Part shown: one piece after another, positions 26,057-35,014 of the stretch
How positions within the stretch are numbered: the first letter of the stretch is position 1
How the letters are laid out: each line of letters opens with the position of its first letter
Origin: Actinomadura livida
GTDB taxonomy: Bacteria > Actinomycetota > Actinomycetes > Streptosporangiales > Streptosporangiaceae
DNA: 47,567 bases
Direction: 5' to 3'
Assembly (NCBI RefSeq): GCF_014648675.1
Contig: NZ_BMRO01000004.1
Location: 510,785 to 558,351 of the forward strand
Position numbers and translations under genes: made by a program
Notes under the pieces: generated by a model
The model's database searches: none
The model's input: only the letters and a program-made list of their open reading frames with translations
Told to the model about the DNA's origin: nothing

Positions 26057-26911
26057 ATGGTCACCGAGCAGACCCGTCCCCGGTCCGGCGAGCCCGCCAC
26101 CCCGGTCGGTGATATGCGGCCCGGGGACCACCTGTGCCTCCCCTACGTCAACGCCGAGGAGCGGCATGCCGTCCTGACGGCGTTCCTCAACGACGGCCTG
26201 CGCGCCGGGGACGCCCTGGTCTACCTCGTGGACGGCGAGCCCGCCGGCGCCGCCGCCGGGCGCCTGCGGCACGGCTTCGGAGCGGCGCTCGACGACGGCC
26301 GGCTGACCGTGCTGCCCACCGCGGGCGCCGACCTCGACACCGTGCTGGAGTCGGCGCTGGCGCTCGGCCATCCGGGGGTGCGCATCGCGGGCGAGGCGTG
26401 CCCGTCGCTGCGCGGCTGGCCCGGGACGGCGCGCTTCGCGGCGTTCGAGGACGCCGTCCACCGGGCGGTCGCCCGGCCGGGCAGCCCGGCGATGGCGCTG
26501 TGCCAGTTCGACCGCCGGTGGTTCGCGGCCGAGCACCTGCGCGAGGTGGAGCGCCACCACGGCGGGCGGGCCGGCGCCGACGCGGTCTTCGACGACGGGG
26601 TGCTGACGATCGTCCCGCTGTTCGCGCCGCCCGGCCTGCGGCTGTCCGGCGCGATCGACGAGTCGACGCTGCCGGGCCTGGTCGAGGCGCTGCGCGACGC
26701 CGGCGACGGCTCCGCGCACCTGTGCCTCGACCTCTCCCGGCTCGAGTTCTGCGACCTGGACGGGCTGCGCACCCTGATCCGCGCGAACGAGCTGAGCACC
26801 GTCCTCGACCGGCAGGTGATCCTGCGGTCCATGCCCGGCTGCATGGAGCTGATGATGCGCGTCTGCGGCTGGGACACCGCGCCCGGCATCGTCGCGGAGG
26901 CGACCGCGTGA
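26057..26911 (+). CDS. MEDS domain-STAS domain protein (A2), anti-anti-sigma-like
   Basis: A 284-residue paralogue of A1, 18 nt downstream of it. The MEDS part (about 15-190) has GDHLCLPY (23-30), IAGEACPSLRGWPG and CQFDRRW from 149. The STAS part (about 195-280) has LDLSRLEFCDLDGLRTL; the phosphoacceptor position is Leu (D-L-D-G-L, 233-237). It carries more Cys than A1, some near the C-terminus. GAGG precedes the ATG. Its stop overlaps the GTG start of the next gene (GTGA), so the two are translationally coupled. Confidence 0.85.
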   Translation: MVTEQTRPRSGEPATPVGDMRPGDHLCLPYVNAEERHAVLTAFLNDGLRAGDALVYLVDGEPAGAAAGRLRHGFGAALDDGRLTVLPTAGADLDTVLESALALGHPGVRIAGEACPSLRGWPGTARFAAFEDAVHRAVARPGSPAMALCQFDRRWFAAEHLREVERHHGGRAGADAVFDDGVLTIVPLFAPPGLRLSGAIDESTLPGLVEALRDAGDGSAHLCLDLSRLEFCDLDGLRTLIRANELSTVLDRQVILRSMPGCMELMMRVCGWDTAPGIVAEATA

Positions 26912-27885
26912 ACGGGCCAGGGCCGTGGGGCCCCGCCGTGGACGCCCAGGGCGCGCAGGACGTCCTCGTGCACCAGGCGCTGATGTACGGGTCGCGGCAC
27001 GAGTACCTGCTGACCGCCGTGCCGTACCTGCGCGCCGGGCGCCGGGCCGGGGACGCGGTCGTCGTGCTGGTCGAGCCGCCGGTGGCGGCGGCGCTGCGCG
27101 GGCAGCTCGGCCGCGAGACCGCCGCGGAGATCGAGTTCCTGGACGCGGCGCAGTGGTCCCGGGGCCCGATGCACGCGCTGGCGTCCTGCCACGACCGGGC
27201 CCGCGCCGACTGGTGGCCGCGCGGGCGGCTGCGGCTGCTGGCCGAGCCGGTCTGGCGCGGCCGGACGCCGCTGGAGACCCGCGAGTGGAAGCGGCACGAC
27301 GCGCTGCTGAACGTCGTGTTCGCCGGCACCCCGACCATGATCATGTGCGCGTACGACACGGCGGTGCTGCCCGGCCACGTGCTGGACGCCGCGGCCCGCA
27401 CCCACCCGGAGCTGGCCGGGCCGGACGGGCCCGCCGCCGCCGCGCGGTACACCGCCCCCGCGGAGTTCTGCGCCGAGTGCGACGCGGGCCCGCTGCCGCC
27501 GCCGCCTGCGGTGGCCGCCCGCAGGTCGTTCGCGACGGGCGGGCTGCCGGGGCTGCGGAGCTTCCTGTTCACCGAGGCCGCGCGGCTCGGGCTGCCGGAG
27601 GACCGGACGCTCCCGTTCGTGCTCGCGGTCAACGAGGTCGCCACCGGCATCATCCGGGACGGCGGCGGCCGCGGCTCGCTGCGGGTGTGGGCCGAGGCCG
27701 GCGAGCTGATCTGCGACGTCGCCGACCCGGTGCGCGTCCTGGCCGACCGGTTCCTCGGCTACGAGCCGCCGGGCGCCAAGGGGCACGACGCCGCGATGTG
27801 GGCCGTCCGGCGGCTGTGCCACATCGTGGAGACCCGCTCGGGCCCGCAGGGCACGCAGGTCCGCATGCGCGTCCGGATCGGCTGA
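26908..27885 (+). CDS. MEDS domain protein with degenerate HATPase domain (A3)
   Basis: A 325-residue protein. The MEDS part covers about 17-185 (YLLTAVPYLRAG, AEPVWRGR, EWKRHDALLNVVF, CAYDT at 147-151, THPEL). A CAEC pair at 188-191 precedes a Pro-rich linker. The C-terminal 110 residues match RsbW-type HATPase domains in order, but the key motifs are lost: the N-box Asn is Gly247 (NEVATG), the DxGxG box reads DVADPV, and the GxGL lid reads HDAAMW. It is probably a non-catalytic binding partner. GTG start coupled to A2. Confidence 0.82.
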   Translation: MNGPGPWGPAVDAQGAQDVLVHQALMYGSRHEYLLTAVPYLRAGRRAGDAVVVLVEPPVAAALRGQLGRETAAEIEFLDAAQWSRGPMHALASCHDRARADWWPRGRLRLLAEPVWRGRTPLETREWKRHDALLNVVFAGTPTMIMCAYDTAVLPGHVLDAAARTHPELAGPDGPAAAARYTAPAEFCAECDAGPLPPPPAVAARRSFATGGLPGLRSFLFTEAARLGLPEDRTLPFVLAVNEVATGIIRDGGGRGSLRVWAEAGELICDVADPVRVLADRFLGYEPPGAKGHDAAMWAVRRLCHIVETRSGPQGTQVRMRVRIG

Positions 27886-27951
27886 GCGTGCCGGATGCCG
27901 TGCCCCGCCATGGGCGGCGGGGCGCGGCCGGGGCGGGCGGGCGCCGCCGGG

Positions 27952-27957
27952 TAGCCT
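27952..27957 (+). promoter_or_regulatory. -10 box of a leaderless promoter for mec
   Basis: TAGCCT lies 6 nt before the ATG at 27964. No Shine-Dalgarno is present. The 78-bp spacer after the MEDS operon contains nothing else I can name. Confidence 0.5.
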
Positions 27958-27963
27958 GCGGGC

Positions 27964-28392
27964 ATGCTGACGATCGAACGTGCCATAGTCGACAAGATCA
28001 TCGCGCACGCGCGCGCCGACCACCCCGACGAGGCATGCGGCATCGTGGCCGGACCCGAGGGTTCGGACCGGCCGGCCCGGTTCATCCCGATGACCAACGC
28101 CGAGCGGTCCCCGACCTACCACAGCTTCGACAACGACGAGTGGTTCCGGGTGGCGAACGAGATGTTCGACAACGACGAGGAGATGATCGTCCACTACCAC
28201 TCGCACACCTCGACCGAGGCGTACCCGTCGCGGACCGACCTCGACTACCTGCGGTCGTCGCTGGCCGACCCGCGGGTGCACCGGGTGATCGTGTCGACCC
28301 AGGCGCCGGACGAGGTGGAGTTCCGCTCGTACCTGCTGGTGGACGGCGAGCCGGTCGAGGAAGAGGTCCAGATCGTCGAGTCGTACGGCTGA
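27964..28392 (+). CDS. mec: M67 (JAMM/MPN) metallopeptidase, Mec-type CysO-cysteine peptidase
   Basis: A 142-residue zinc isopeptidase-like enzyme. The JAMM motif is complete: Glu23, then H-S-H at 79-81, seven residues, Ser89 and Asp92. In M. tuberculosis, Mec (Rv1334) removes cysteine from the CysO carrier in the sulfur-carrier route of cysteine synthesis. Here cysO and cysM follow in the same order, so the same role is inferred. Likely translated from a leaderless mRNA. A 308-bp spacer with a short ORF and a hairpin separates it from cysO. Confidence 0.92.
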   Translation: MLTIERAIVDKIIAHARADHPDEACGIVAGPEGSDRPARFIPMTNAERSPTYHSFDNDEWFRVANEMFDNDEEMIVHYHSHTSTEAYPSRTDLDYLRSSLADPRVHRVIVSTQAPDEVEFRSYLLVDGEPVEEEVQIVESYG

Positions 28393-28471
28393 CCGCGGCG
28401 GGCGGTGGGCTGAGCGACGGGCTGGGCGGCGGACGGCCGAAGGCGGCGGGGCGGCCCCGGAGGACGGCCGG

Positions 28472-28477
28472 TAAACT
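28472..28477 (+). promoter_or_regulatory. -10 box ahead of a short ORF in the cysO leader
   Basis: TAAACT lies 7 nt before the ATG at 28485, giving a predicted transcript whose first codon is that ATG. No clear -35 element. Confidence 0.5.
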
Positions 28478-28484
28478 GGCGGTC

Positions 28485-28607
28485 ATGTGGACGAGCGGTC
28501 ACCGGACGGGCGCTGTGCGCCGCCGCGCCGGTTCCTCCGCGGTGCCACCCGTGCAGAGCTTCCTGTTCGGGCACTCGCGCGCCGAGGTCGTCTACGACTG
28601 TCGCTGA
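28485..28607 (+). CDS. Short ORF in the cysO-cysM leader, possible regulatory peptide
   Basis: Forty codons, basic, ending in ...VVYDCR, the only Cys codon being the penultimate one. It is well placed for leaderless translation (-10 box 7 nt upstream) and is followed 27 nt later by a strong hairpin and then by cysO. The arrangement is that of a leader peptide with attenuator in front of cysteine biosynthesis genes, but a single Cys codon is weaker than the poly-Cys leaders known from mycobacteria. Coding status unproven. Confidence 0.4.
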   Translation: MWTSGHRTGAVRRRAGSSAVPPVQSFLFGHSRAEVVYDCR

Positions 28608-28634
28608 CGCGCTGATCATGCCTGGAATCTTCCC

Positions 28635-28670
28635 GCTTCCCGCCCGGTTGTGACGCAGAGGGCGGGAAGC
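28635..28670 (+). terminator. Hairpin upstream of cysO, terminator or attenuator
   Basis: GCTTCCCGCCC (28635-28645) pairs perfectly with 28660-28670 over 11 bp with a 14-nt loop. A second CTTCCCG copy at 28629-28635 could pair with the same right arm, giving an alternative fold. The tail is CCCCGT rather than T-rich. The cysO Shine-Dalgarno follows 15 nt later. Confidence 0.5.
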
Positions 28671-28700
28671 CCCCGTACGACGTAGAAGGAGATCACCGCG

Positions 28701-28973
28701 ATGGCGATCGAGGTCCGCATCCCGACGATCCTGCGCAACCTCACCGACGGGGCCAAGTCCGTCGAGGGCAAGGGCGCCACACTGGACGAGCTGTTCACCG
28801 ACCTGGACGCGCGCCACGCCGGCCTGCGCGACCGGCTGGTGGACGACAAGGGCCTGCGCAGGTTCGTCAACGTCTACCTCAACGACGAGGACGTCCGCTT
28901 CCTCGGCGGGCTGGAGACGCAGGTCGCCGACGGCGACAGCGTCACCATCCTCCCCGCCGTCGCCGGCGGCTGA
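28701..28973 (+). CDS. cysO: Sulfur-carrier protein CysO (MoaD/ThiS family)
   Basis: A 90-residue ubiquitin-fold carrier ending in Gly-Gly, the site that is adenylated and thiocarboxylated. It starts IEVRIPTILRN and has the MoaD/ThiS pattern NVYLNDEDVRFLGGLETQVADGDSVTILPAVAGG. As in M. tuberculosis (Rv1335), the thiocarboxylate would supply sulfide to CysM and the cysteinyl adduct would be cleaved by Mec. GAAGGAG precedes the ATG. cysM begins 15 nt after its stop, so both share one mRNA. Confidence 0.95.
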   Translation: MAIEVRIPTILRNLTDGAKSVEGKGATLDELFTDLDARHAGLRDRLVDDKGLRRFVNVYLNDEDVRFLGGLETQVADGDSVTILPAVAGG

Positions 28974-29936
<963 letters not shown>

Positions 29937-29957
29937 GCCCCGTCCCTTTCCCGGCCG

Positions 29958-30009
29958 CCGTGCCGGCGCGGGCGGCGTCCTGACCACGGTCGCGGTCCGG
30001 CCGGCACGG
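29958..30009 (+). terminator. Inverted repeat after cysM
   Basis: CCGTGCCGGC at 29958-29967 pairs perfectly with 30000-30009, with a shorter GCCGCC/GGCGGC hairpin overlapping the first arm. Probably ends the cysO-cysM transcript. TAGAGT at 30010-30015, directly after it, could be the -10 box of the thioesterase gene. Confidence 0.45.
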
Positions 30010-30093
30010 TAGAGTTCCCTATCGAATGTGATTCTAGAACCGTGTCGGACGGGTGACGGCGCCCGCCGCGCGGCCGGACGCGGGAGAGTGCGG

Positions 30094-30885
30094 ATGAGCG
30101 GGTTCGGCGACGCGACCGCCGTGAAGCAGGTCGGCGAGGGCCGGTACGAGATCGTCCTCGACGGCGGCTACGCCATCGGCGAGGCGCTGAACGGCGGCTA
30201 CCTCATGGCCGTGATGGCCCGCGCCGCCGTCGACGCCTCCCCGCACGCCCACCCGATCTCCACCGCGGCGAACTTCCACCGGGTCACCAAGGCCGGGCCC
30301 GCCGAGGTCGTCGTGGAGTCCCGCAAGGCGGGCCGCACCGCCGCGGCGTCGCTGGTCAGCCTCGTCCAGGACGGCCGCTCCGTCGTGGACGCCCTCATCA
30401 CCACCGGCACCCTCGACGCCGCCGCCGAGCCCGATTGGGCCGGCGAGGGGCCCCCGGCGATGCCGCCGCTGGAGGAGTGCACCGACTTCCGCCCGCCGTC
30501 GGGCGGGGGGTTCGCCGACCAGGTCGACATGCGCTTCGACCGGTCCACGATGGGCTGGCTGGACGGGCGGCCGAGCGGGCGCCCCGAGGTCCGCGGCTGG
30601 TTCCGGCACCACGGCGACGAGCCGCTCGACGCCTACTCGCTCGCCCTCGCCGTGGACGCGCTGCCGCCCGTCGTCCTGAACCTCGACGCGCAGGGCTGGG
30701 CGCCGACCGTCGAGCTGACCTGGCACATGCGCGCCGTGCCCGCGCAGGGCTGGCTGGCCGTGCACGGCACCGGCCGGCTCCTCGCCGACGGCTGGTTCGA
30801 CGAGGAGGTCGAGGTCTGGGACTCCGCGGACCGGCTCGTCGCGCAGAGCCGGCAGATCGCCCGGGTGCCGCGCACCCGCGGCTGA
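30094..30885 (+). CDS. Acyl-CoA thioesterase, TesB-like double hot-dog family
   Basis: A 263-residue protein with two hot-dog folds. The N-terminal half has ALNGGYLMAVMARA (20-45 region), HPISTAANFHRVTKAGPAEVVVE and SLVQDGRSVVDAL. The C-terminal half has ALAVDALPPVV and PTVELTWHMRAVP, typical of the actinobacterial TesB-like 'thioesterase family protein'. It would hydrolyse acyl-CoA thioesters; chain length is unknown. GGGAGAG precedes the ATG. In the M. tuberculosis order this slot (between cysM and murI) is held by a rhomboid protease, so the gene is an insertion or replacement. Confidence 0.88.
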   Translation: MSGFGDATAVKQVGEGRYEIVLDGGYAIGEALNGGYLMAVMARAAVDASPHAHPISTAANFHRVTKAGPAEVVVESRKAGRTAAASLVSLVQDGRSVVDALITTGTLDAAAEPDWAGEGPPAMPPLEECTDFRPPSGGGFADQVDMRFDRSTMGWLDGRPSGRPEVRGWFRHHGDEPLDAYSLALAVDALPPVVLNLDAQGWAPTVELTWHMRAVPAQGWLAVHGTGRLLADGWFDEEVEVWDSADRLVAQSRQIARVPRTRG

Positions 30886-31037
30886 GGCGATCCCCGGTCC
30901 GGTTCCCCGGCGTTTCCCTCGGCGTTTCGCCCCCGATCGGGTGCCGCCGGCGGCCGCATGGCCTGAACTGGACGGTTTTCCGGCTTGTGACGGTGTGATG
31001 TCCAACGCATGACGCACCTGAGCGGAGCCTTCTCGCT

Positions 31038-31043
31038 TAGCCT
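31038..31043 (+). promoter_or_regulatory. -10 box of a leaderless promoter for murI
   Basis: TAGCCT lies 8 nt before the ATG at 31052; no Shine-Dalgarno precedes that ATG. The rest of the 166-bp spacer after the thioesterase gene shows nothing I can name. Confidence 0.45.
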
Positions 31044-31051
31044 TGTGCACC

Positions 31052-31933
31052 ATGTCAGAGGCATCCTGGGGGGCGGCGTCCCGGGGACGGGACGCGTCCC
31101 GGGGGGACGGCCCCCCGGACGCCCCCATCGGGGTCTTCGACAGCGGTTTCGGCGGGCTCACCGTGGCCCGCGCGATCCTCGACCAGCTGCCGAACGAGCC
31201 GATCAGCTACCTCGGCGACTCGGCGCGGCAGCCGTACGGGCCGCGGCCCATCGCGGAGGTCCGCGCCTACGCCCTGGAGATGCTCGACCGGCTCGTCGCC
31301 GAGGGCGTGAAGCTGCTGGTCATCGCCTGCAACAGCGCCAGCTCGGCGATGCTGCGCGACGCCCGGGAACGGTACGACGTCCCGGTGGTCGAGGTGATCA
31401 ACCCGGCCACCCGCCGCGCGGCCCGCGCCACGTCCAACGGCCGGGTCGGGCTGATCGCCACGCAGGCGACGGTGAACAGCCGCGCCTACGAGGACGCGTT
31501 CGCCGCCGCGCCGCACATCGAGCTCGTCAGCGCCGCGTGCCCCCGCTTCGTCGAGTTCGTCGAGGCGGGCGTGACGATGGGCCCGGAGCTGCTGGAGGCG
31601 GCCCGCGGCTACCTCCGTCCGATCGTGGCCGCCGGGTGCGACACCCTCATCCTGGGCTGCACGCATTACCCACTGCTGGCAGGTGTCATCTCGTATGTCG
31701 TCGGCGACGGGGTCACACTGGTGTCAAGTGCCGACGAGACCGCCAAGGACGTGTATCGCGTGCTGCACGATCGGGGGCTTGCCCGCGCCGAGGCGACGCC
31801 GCGGCCGCGGCACCGGTTCCGCGCCACCGGTGACCCCGGCGTGTTCGCCGAGCTCGGCCGCCGGTTCCTCGGCCCGGAGATCGGCTCGGTGGAGACCGTG
31901 GAGACCACGCCGGGCACGGCGCTGACGACCTGA
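31052..31933 (+). CDS. murI: Glutamate racemase
   Basis: A 293-residue PLP-independent racemase making D-glutamate for peptidoglycan. Both catalytic Cys are present: Cys93 in IACNSAS and Cys203 in LGCTHYPLL. The N-terminal core [15 protein letters not shown] and [11 protein letters not shown] are canonical. The first 25 residues are a polar extension before the core. The ATG at 31052 fits a leaderless mRNA with TAGCCT upstream. The MBL-fold gene follows after 30 nt, as in M. tuberculosis Rv1338-Rv1339. Confidence 0.95.
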   Translation: MSEASWGAASRGRDASRGDGPPDAPIGVFDSGFGGLTVARAILDQLPNEPISYLGDSARQPYGPRPIAEVRAYALEMLDRLVAEGVKLLVIACNSASSAMLRDARERYDVPVVEVINPATRRAARATSNGRVGLIATQATVNSRAYEDAFAAAPHIELVSAACPRFVEFVEAGVTMGPELLEAARGYLRPIVAAGCDTLILGCTHYPLLAGVISYVVGDGVTLVSSADETAKDVYRVLHDRGLARAEATPRPRHRFRATGDPGVFAELGRRFLGPEIGSVETVETTPGTALTT

Positions 31934-31947
31934 TTCCTCGGGAATCC

Positions 31948-31955
31948 AAAGGAGG
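31948..31955 (+). promoter_or_regulatory. Ribosome binding site that fixes the MBL-fold gene start
   Basis: AAAGGAGG lies 8 nt before the GTG at 31964 but only 2 nt before the in-frame TTG at 31958, so GTG is the preferred start. Confidence 0.7.
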
Positions 31956-31963
31956 AGTTGAGC

Positions 31964-32713
31964 GTGCGGGTCACTGTGATCGGCTGCTCCGGCAGTTTCC
32001 CGGGGCCGGACAGCCCCGCGTCCAGCTACCTGATCGAGGCGGACGGCTACGCGCTGGTGCTCGACCTCGGCAACGGCGCGCTCGGGTCCCTGCAGCGGTT
32101 CCGGTCGCTGTACGAGATCGACGCCGTCTGCATCTCGCACCTGCACGCCGACCACTGCCTCGACCTGTGCGGGTACTGGGTCGCGCGCACCTACCGGCCG
32201 GGCGGCCCGCCGCCGCCCATCCCGGTGTACGGCCCCGCCGACACCGCGGCGCGGATGGCGCGGGCCTACGACCTCGATCCCGTCCCGGGCATGAGCGGCA
32301 CCTTCGACTTCCGCACCCTGCGCCGCGGCACCCAGGAGATCGGACCGTTCCGGGTCACGGCCGCGCTGATGCCGCACCCGGTCGAGGCGTACGCGTTCCG
32401 CATCGAGCACAACGGCAAGACGCTCGCGTACTCGGGCGACACCGGGGCCTCCGACGACCTGGTCGAGATCGCCTCCGGCGCCGACCTGTTCCTGTGCGAG
32501 GCGTCGTTCCTGGACGGGCCGGGCCTGCCGTCGGAGCTGCACCTGACCGCCCGCGAGGCCGGGGAGCACGCCGCCCGCGCCGAGGTCGGGCGGCTGGTCC
32601 TGACCCACCTCGTGCCGTGGAACGACGCGGACCTCTCGCTCAAGGAGGCCAAGGCCAGCCCCTACGGCGGCGACATCGAGCTGGCCCGCGTGGGCGCCCG
32701 GTACACCCTCTGA
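31964..32713 (+). CDS. MBL-fold hydrolase, Rv1339-like cyclic-nucleotide phosphodiesterase
   Basis: A 249-residue metallo-beta-lactamase-fold enzyme. The metal motif is [10 protein letters not shown] (HxHxDH), with further ligands in [14 protein letters not shown] and the late LTHLVPW. The N-terminal [22 protein letters not shown] resembles Rv1339, which has been reported as an atypical class II cAMP phosphodiesterase and occupies the same position between murI and rph. The substrate here is inferred, not shown. GTG start chosen by the strong ribosome site. Its stop lies 20 nt before rph. Confidence 0.88.
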   Translation: MRVTVIGCSGSFPGPDSPASSYLIEADGYALVLDLGNGALGSLQRFRSLYEIDAVCISHLHADHCLDLCGYWVARTYRPGGPPPPIPVYGPADTAARMARAYDLDPVPGMSGTFDFRTLRRGTQEIGPFRVTAALMPHPVEAYAFRIEHNGKTLAYSGDTGASDDLVEIASGADLFLCEASFLDGPGLPSELHLTAREAGEHAARAEVGRLVLTHLVPWNDADLSLKEAKASPYGGDIELARVGARYTL

Positions 32714-32720
32714 GGCCCAC

Positions 32721-32726
32721 TAGGGT
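32721..32726 (+). promoter_or_regulatory. -10 box before rph
   Basis: TAGGGT lies 7 nt before the rph ATG at 32734, consistent with a leaderless transcript starting within the MBL-rph spacer. A GGAG at 32728-32731 is too close to the ATG for a normal ribosome site. Confidence 0.45.
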
Positions 32727-32733
32727 TGGAGCC

Positions 32734-33468
32734 ATGCCTCGCCCCGATGACCGTGCGCCCGACCAGCTCCGTCCCGTCCGCATCCAGCGCGGATGGCTCG
32801 ACCACGCGGAAGGGTCGGTGCTGATCGAGTTCGGCGCGACCCGGGTGCTGTGCGCGGCGTCCGTGCAGGACTCGGTGCCCCGGTGGCGCCGCGACAGCGG
32901 CCTCGGCTGGGTCACCGCCGAGTACGCGATGCTGCCCCGCGCCACCAACACCCGCAACGACCGCGAGTCCGTCAAGGGGCGGATCGGCGGGCGCACCCAC
33001 GAGATCTCCCGGCTGATCGGCCGCTCCGTCCGGGCCTGCCTCGACTTCAAGGCGCTCGGGGAGAACACCGTCCAGCTCGACTGCGACGTCCTCCAGGCGG
33101 ACGGCGGCACGCGCACCGCCGCGATCACCGGCGCGTACGTGGCGCTGGCCGACGCGGTGAGCTGGATGCGCGAGCGCAAGCTGCTGAAGGGCGACCCGCT
33201 CATCGCCTCGGTGTCGGCGATCAGCGTCGGCGTCGTGGACGGGGAGCCCCGCCTCGACCTCTGCTACGAGGAGGACTCCGCCGCCGGCACCGACATGAAC
33301 GTGGTGTGCACCGGCGACGGGCGGTTCGTCGAGGTGCAGGGCACCGCCGAGGGCACCCCGTTCGACCGCTCCGAGCTGGACGCGCTGCTCGACCTCGCGG
33401 CGGGCGGCTGCGCCGAGCTGACCCGCCTCCAGGCCGAGGCCCTCGGCGCGGGGGCCCGAGCCCGATGA
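32734..33468 (+). CDS. rph: Ribonuclease PH
   Basis: A 244-residue phosphorolytic 3'-exoribonuclease that trims tRNA 3' ends. Core stretches are [36 protein letters not shown], the Arg/phosphate region [21 protein letters not shown], and [18 protein letters not shown] with the catalytic acidic residues. Length is typical. Its stop overlaps the ATG of rdgB (ATGA), so the two are translationally coupled, as in many bacteria. Probably transcribed from its own leaderless promoter and by read-through from murI. Confidence 0.96.
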   Translation: MPRPDDRAPDQLRPVRIQRGWLDHAEGSVLIEFGATRVLCAASVQDSVPRWRRDSGLGWVTAEYAMLPRATNTRNDRESVKGRIGGRTHEISRLIGRSVRACLDFKALGENTVQLDCDVLQADGGTRTAAITGAYVALADAVSWMRERKLLKGDPLIASVSAISVGVVDGEPRLDLCYEEDSAAGTDMNVVCTGDGRFVEVQGTAEGTPFDRSELDALLDLAAGGCAELTRLQAEALGAGARAR

Positions 33469-34070
33469 GCAGGATCGTCCTCGCGAGCCACAACGGGGGC
33501 AAGGTCGCCGAGCTGCGGCGGATCCTCGGCGGTCTCGACATCGTCGGCCTCGACGAGTTCCCCGGCGCTCCTGACGTGGCCGAGACCGAGCTGACGTTCG
33601 AGGGCAACGCGCTGCTCAAGGCCCGCGCGATCGCCGCGTTCACCGGCCTGCCCGCGGTCGCGGACGATTCCGGCCTGTGCGTGGACGCGCTGAACGGCAT
33701 GCCGGGCGTGCTGTCGGCCCGCTGGTCGGGACGGTTCGGCGCAGGAGGAAACCGCGACCTCGCCAACCTCCAGCTGCTGCTCGACCAGGTCGCCGACGTG
33801 GCCGACGAGCAGCGGGGAGCGGCGTTCGTGTGCGCGGCCGTCCTCGTCGTCCCCGGCGGCGCCGAGCACTGCGTCGAGGGACGGATGCGCGGCGCGCTGA
33901 TCCGCGAGCCGCGCGGCACCGGCGGCTTCGGCTACGATCCGGTCTTCGTCCCGGACGGCGAGACCCGCACGACCGCGGAGATGGCCCCGCAGGAGAAGGA
34001 CGCCATCAGCCACCGCGGCAAGGCGTTCCGTGCCCTCGCCGACATCGTCGCCGCGGCCGGCCTCCCCTAG
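33465..34070 (+). CDS. rdgB: XTP/dITP diphosphatase (RdgB/HAM1)
   Basis: A 201-residue house-cleaning pyrophosphatase that removes ITP, dITP and XTP. Substrate residues are visible in [44 protein letters not shown] and the ending [14 protein letters not shown]. Length is normal. The start overlaps the rph stop. The 3' end overlaps the convergent MEDS kinase-like gene by 4 nt, marking the junction between the conserved murI-rph-rdgB block and the accessory region that follows. Confidence 0.95.
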   Translation: MSRIVLASHNGGKVAELRRILGGLDIVGLDEFPGAPDVAETELTFEGNALLKARAIAAFTGLPAVADDSGLCVDALNGMPGVLSARWSGRFGAGGNRDLANLQLLLDQVADVADEQRGAAFVCAAVLVVPGGAEHCVEGRMRGALIREPRGTGGFGYDPVFVPDGETRTTAEMAPQEKDAISHRGKAFRALADIVAAAGLP

Positions 34071-35014
34071 GCCCCGGCAGGCTCCGAGGCGCTGCGGGAG
34101 ACGCTCAGCCGGACGAAGGTGCCGTCCCAGCCCGCCTGGATCTCCACCAGGTCGACCAGGAGGCGGACGGTCCACAGCCCGAAGCCGCGCTGGAGGGCGG
34201 TTTCCGGCGGGATGAACCCGGTCAGCGGGTTGGGGGGCGGGCGCCAGAAGCCGTTGTCGCCGATCTCGCAGACGACGTCGTCGCCGTCCCGCCAGATCCA
34301 CAGGCCGGCCGGCGGCGTGCCGTGCTGCAGCGCGTTGGCCGCGACCTCGTTCGCGGCCGTGACGAGGTTCTGCGCCGGCCGCTTCGGGAGGCCGTGCCGG
34401 GCGGCGCGCTCGCCGACGAACGCCCGCAGGACGTGCAGGTCGGCGCCGGCGACGGGGAGGTACTCGGCGTCGCGGGGCCGGCCGGTGCGCGGGCCGCGGT
34501 CGCAGGCCGTCCCGACCGTCACCGGGTCGACGTACTCGTGGTTCAGCCCCTCGTGCTCGGACGACAGCAGCAGGGGGTGCGTCCGCTTCGCCTCCGCGAC
34601 GACGCGGGGCGGCAGCGTGCCGGTGTCGTACGGGCACAGCGCACGCGCGCCGGAACTCGCGAACACCACGTTGATGAGTGACTCGTACCGGATCCACTCC
34701 AGCGTCTGCCGCTCGTCCCAGCCCTGCCAGACGGGTTCGGCCAGCGCGCACACGCGGCGCGGCGCGCTCTGCTTCACGACGTGCTGGTAGTCGCGCAGGG
34801 TGCGGACGGGATGCCGGTAGAACTCCGCCGAGTCGACGAACGCGATCGGCTGGCCGGGCCCGGCGAAGACGTCCCTGAGCGCGGTCAGCCTCGGTTCGGG
34901 GACGACGGCGATGACGCTCTGGTCGTTCGCCAGCCCGTCCTTCAGATACGGCACGGTGACCGAGAGGAAGTCGTCGATGTCGCGGTACAGGAAAGCCTTG
35001 TGCTCCATGGCCAT
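34067..35014 (-). CDS. MEDS domain-HATPase anti-sigma-factor-like protein (B1)
   Basis: A 315-residue protein. MEDS part at about 5-170: FLSVTVPYLKDGL, LAEPVWQGW, EWIRYESLINVVF, CPYDT (127-131), KRTHP. The C-terminal part (about 185-310) is an RsbW-type HATPase with an intact N-box (ANEVAANALQHG; Glu223, Asn227) and lid segment GFGLWTVRLL; the G1 box is the variant EIGDNG. It can plausibly bind ATP and act as a protein kinase or anti-sigma factor. Last gene of the B operon; its ATG overlaps the stop of B2 (TGATG), preceded by GGAGGGG. Confidence 0.85.
   Translation of the reverse strand: MAMEHKAFLYRDIDDFLSVTVPYLKDGLANDQSVIAVVPEPRLTALRDVFAGPGQPIAFVDSAEFYRHPVRTLRDYQHVVKQSAPRRVCALAEPVWQGWDERQTLEWIRYESLINVVFASSGARALCPYDTGTLPPRVVAEAKRTHPLLLSSEHEGLNHEYVDPVTVGTACDRGPRTGRPRDAEYLPVAGADLHVLRAFVGERAARHGLPKRPAQNLVTAANEVAANALQHGTPPAGLWIWRDGDDVVCEIGDNGFWRPPPNPLTGFIPPETALQRGFGLWTVRLLVDLVEIQAGWDGTFVRLSVSRSASEPAGA

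Noticed and set aside
28635..28700. A known riboswitch (for example SAM, TPP or molybdenum cofactor) upstream of cysO
   Set aside because: Only a simple hairpin with an alternative arm is visible. None of the conserved core sequences of those riboswitch classes is present.
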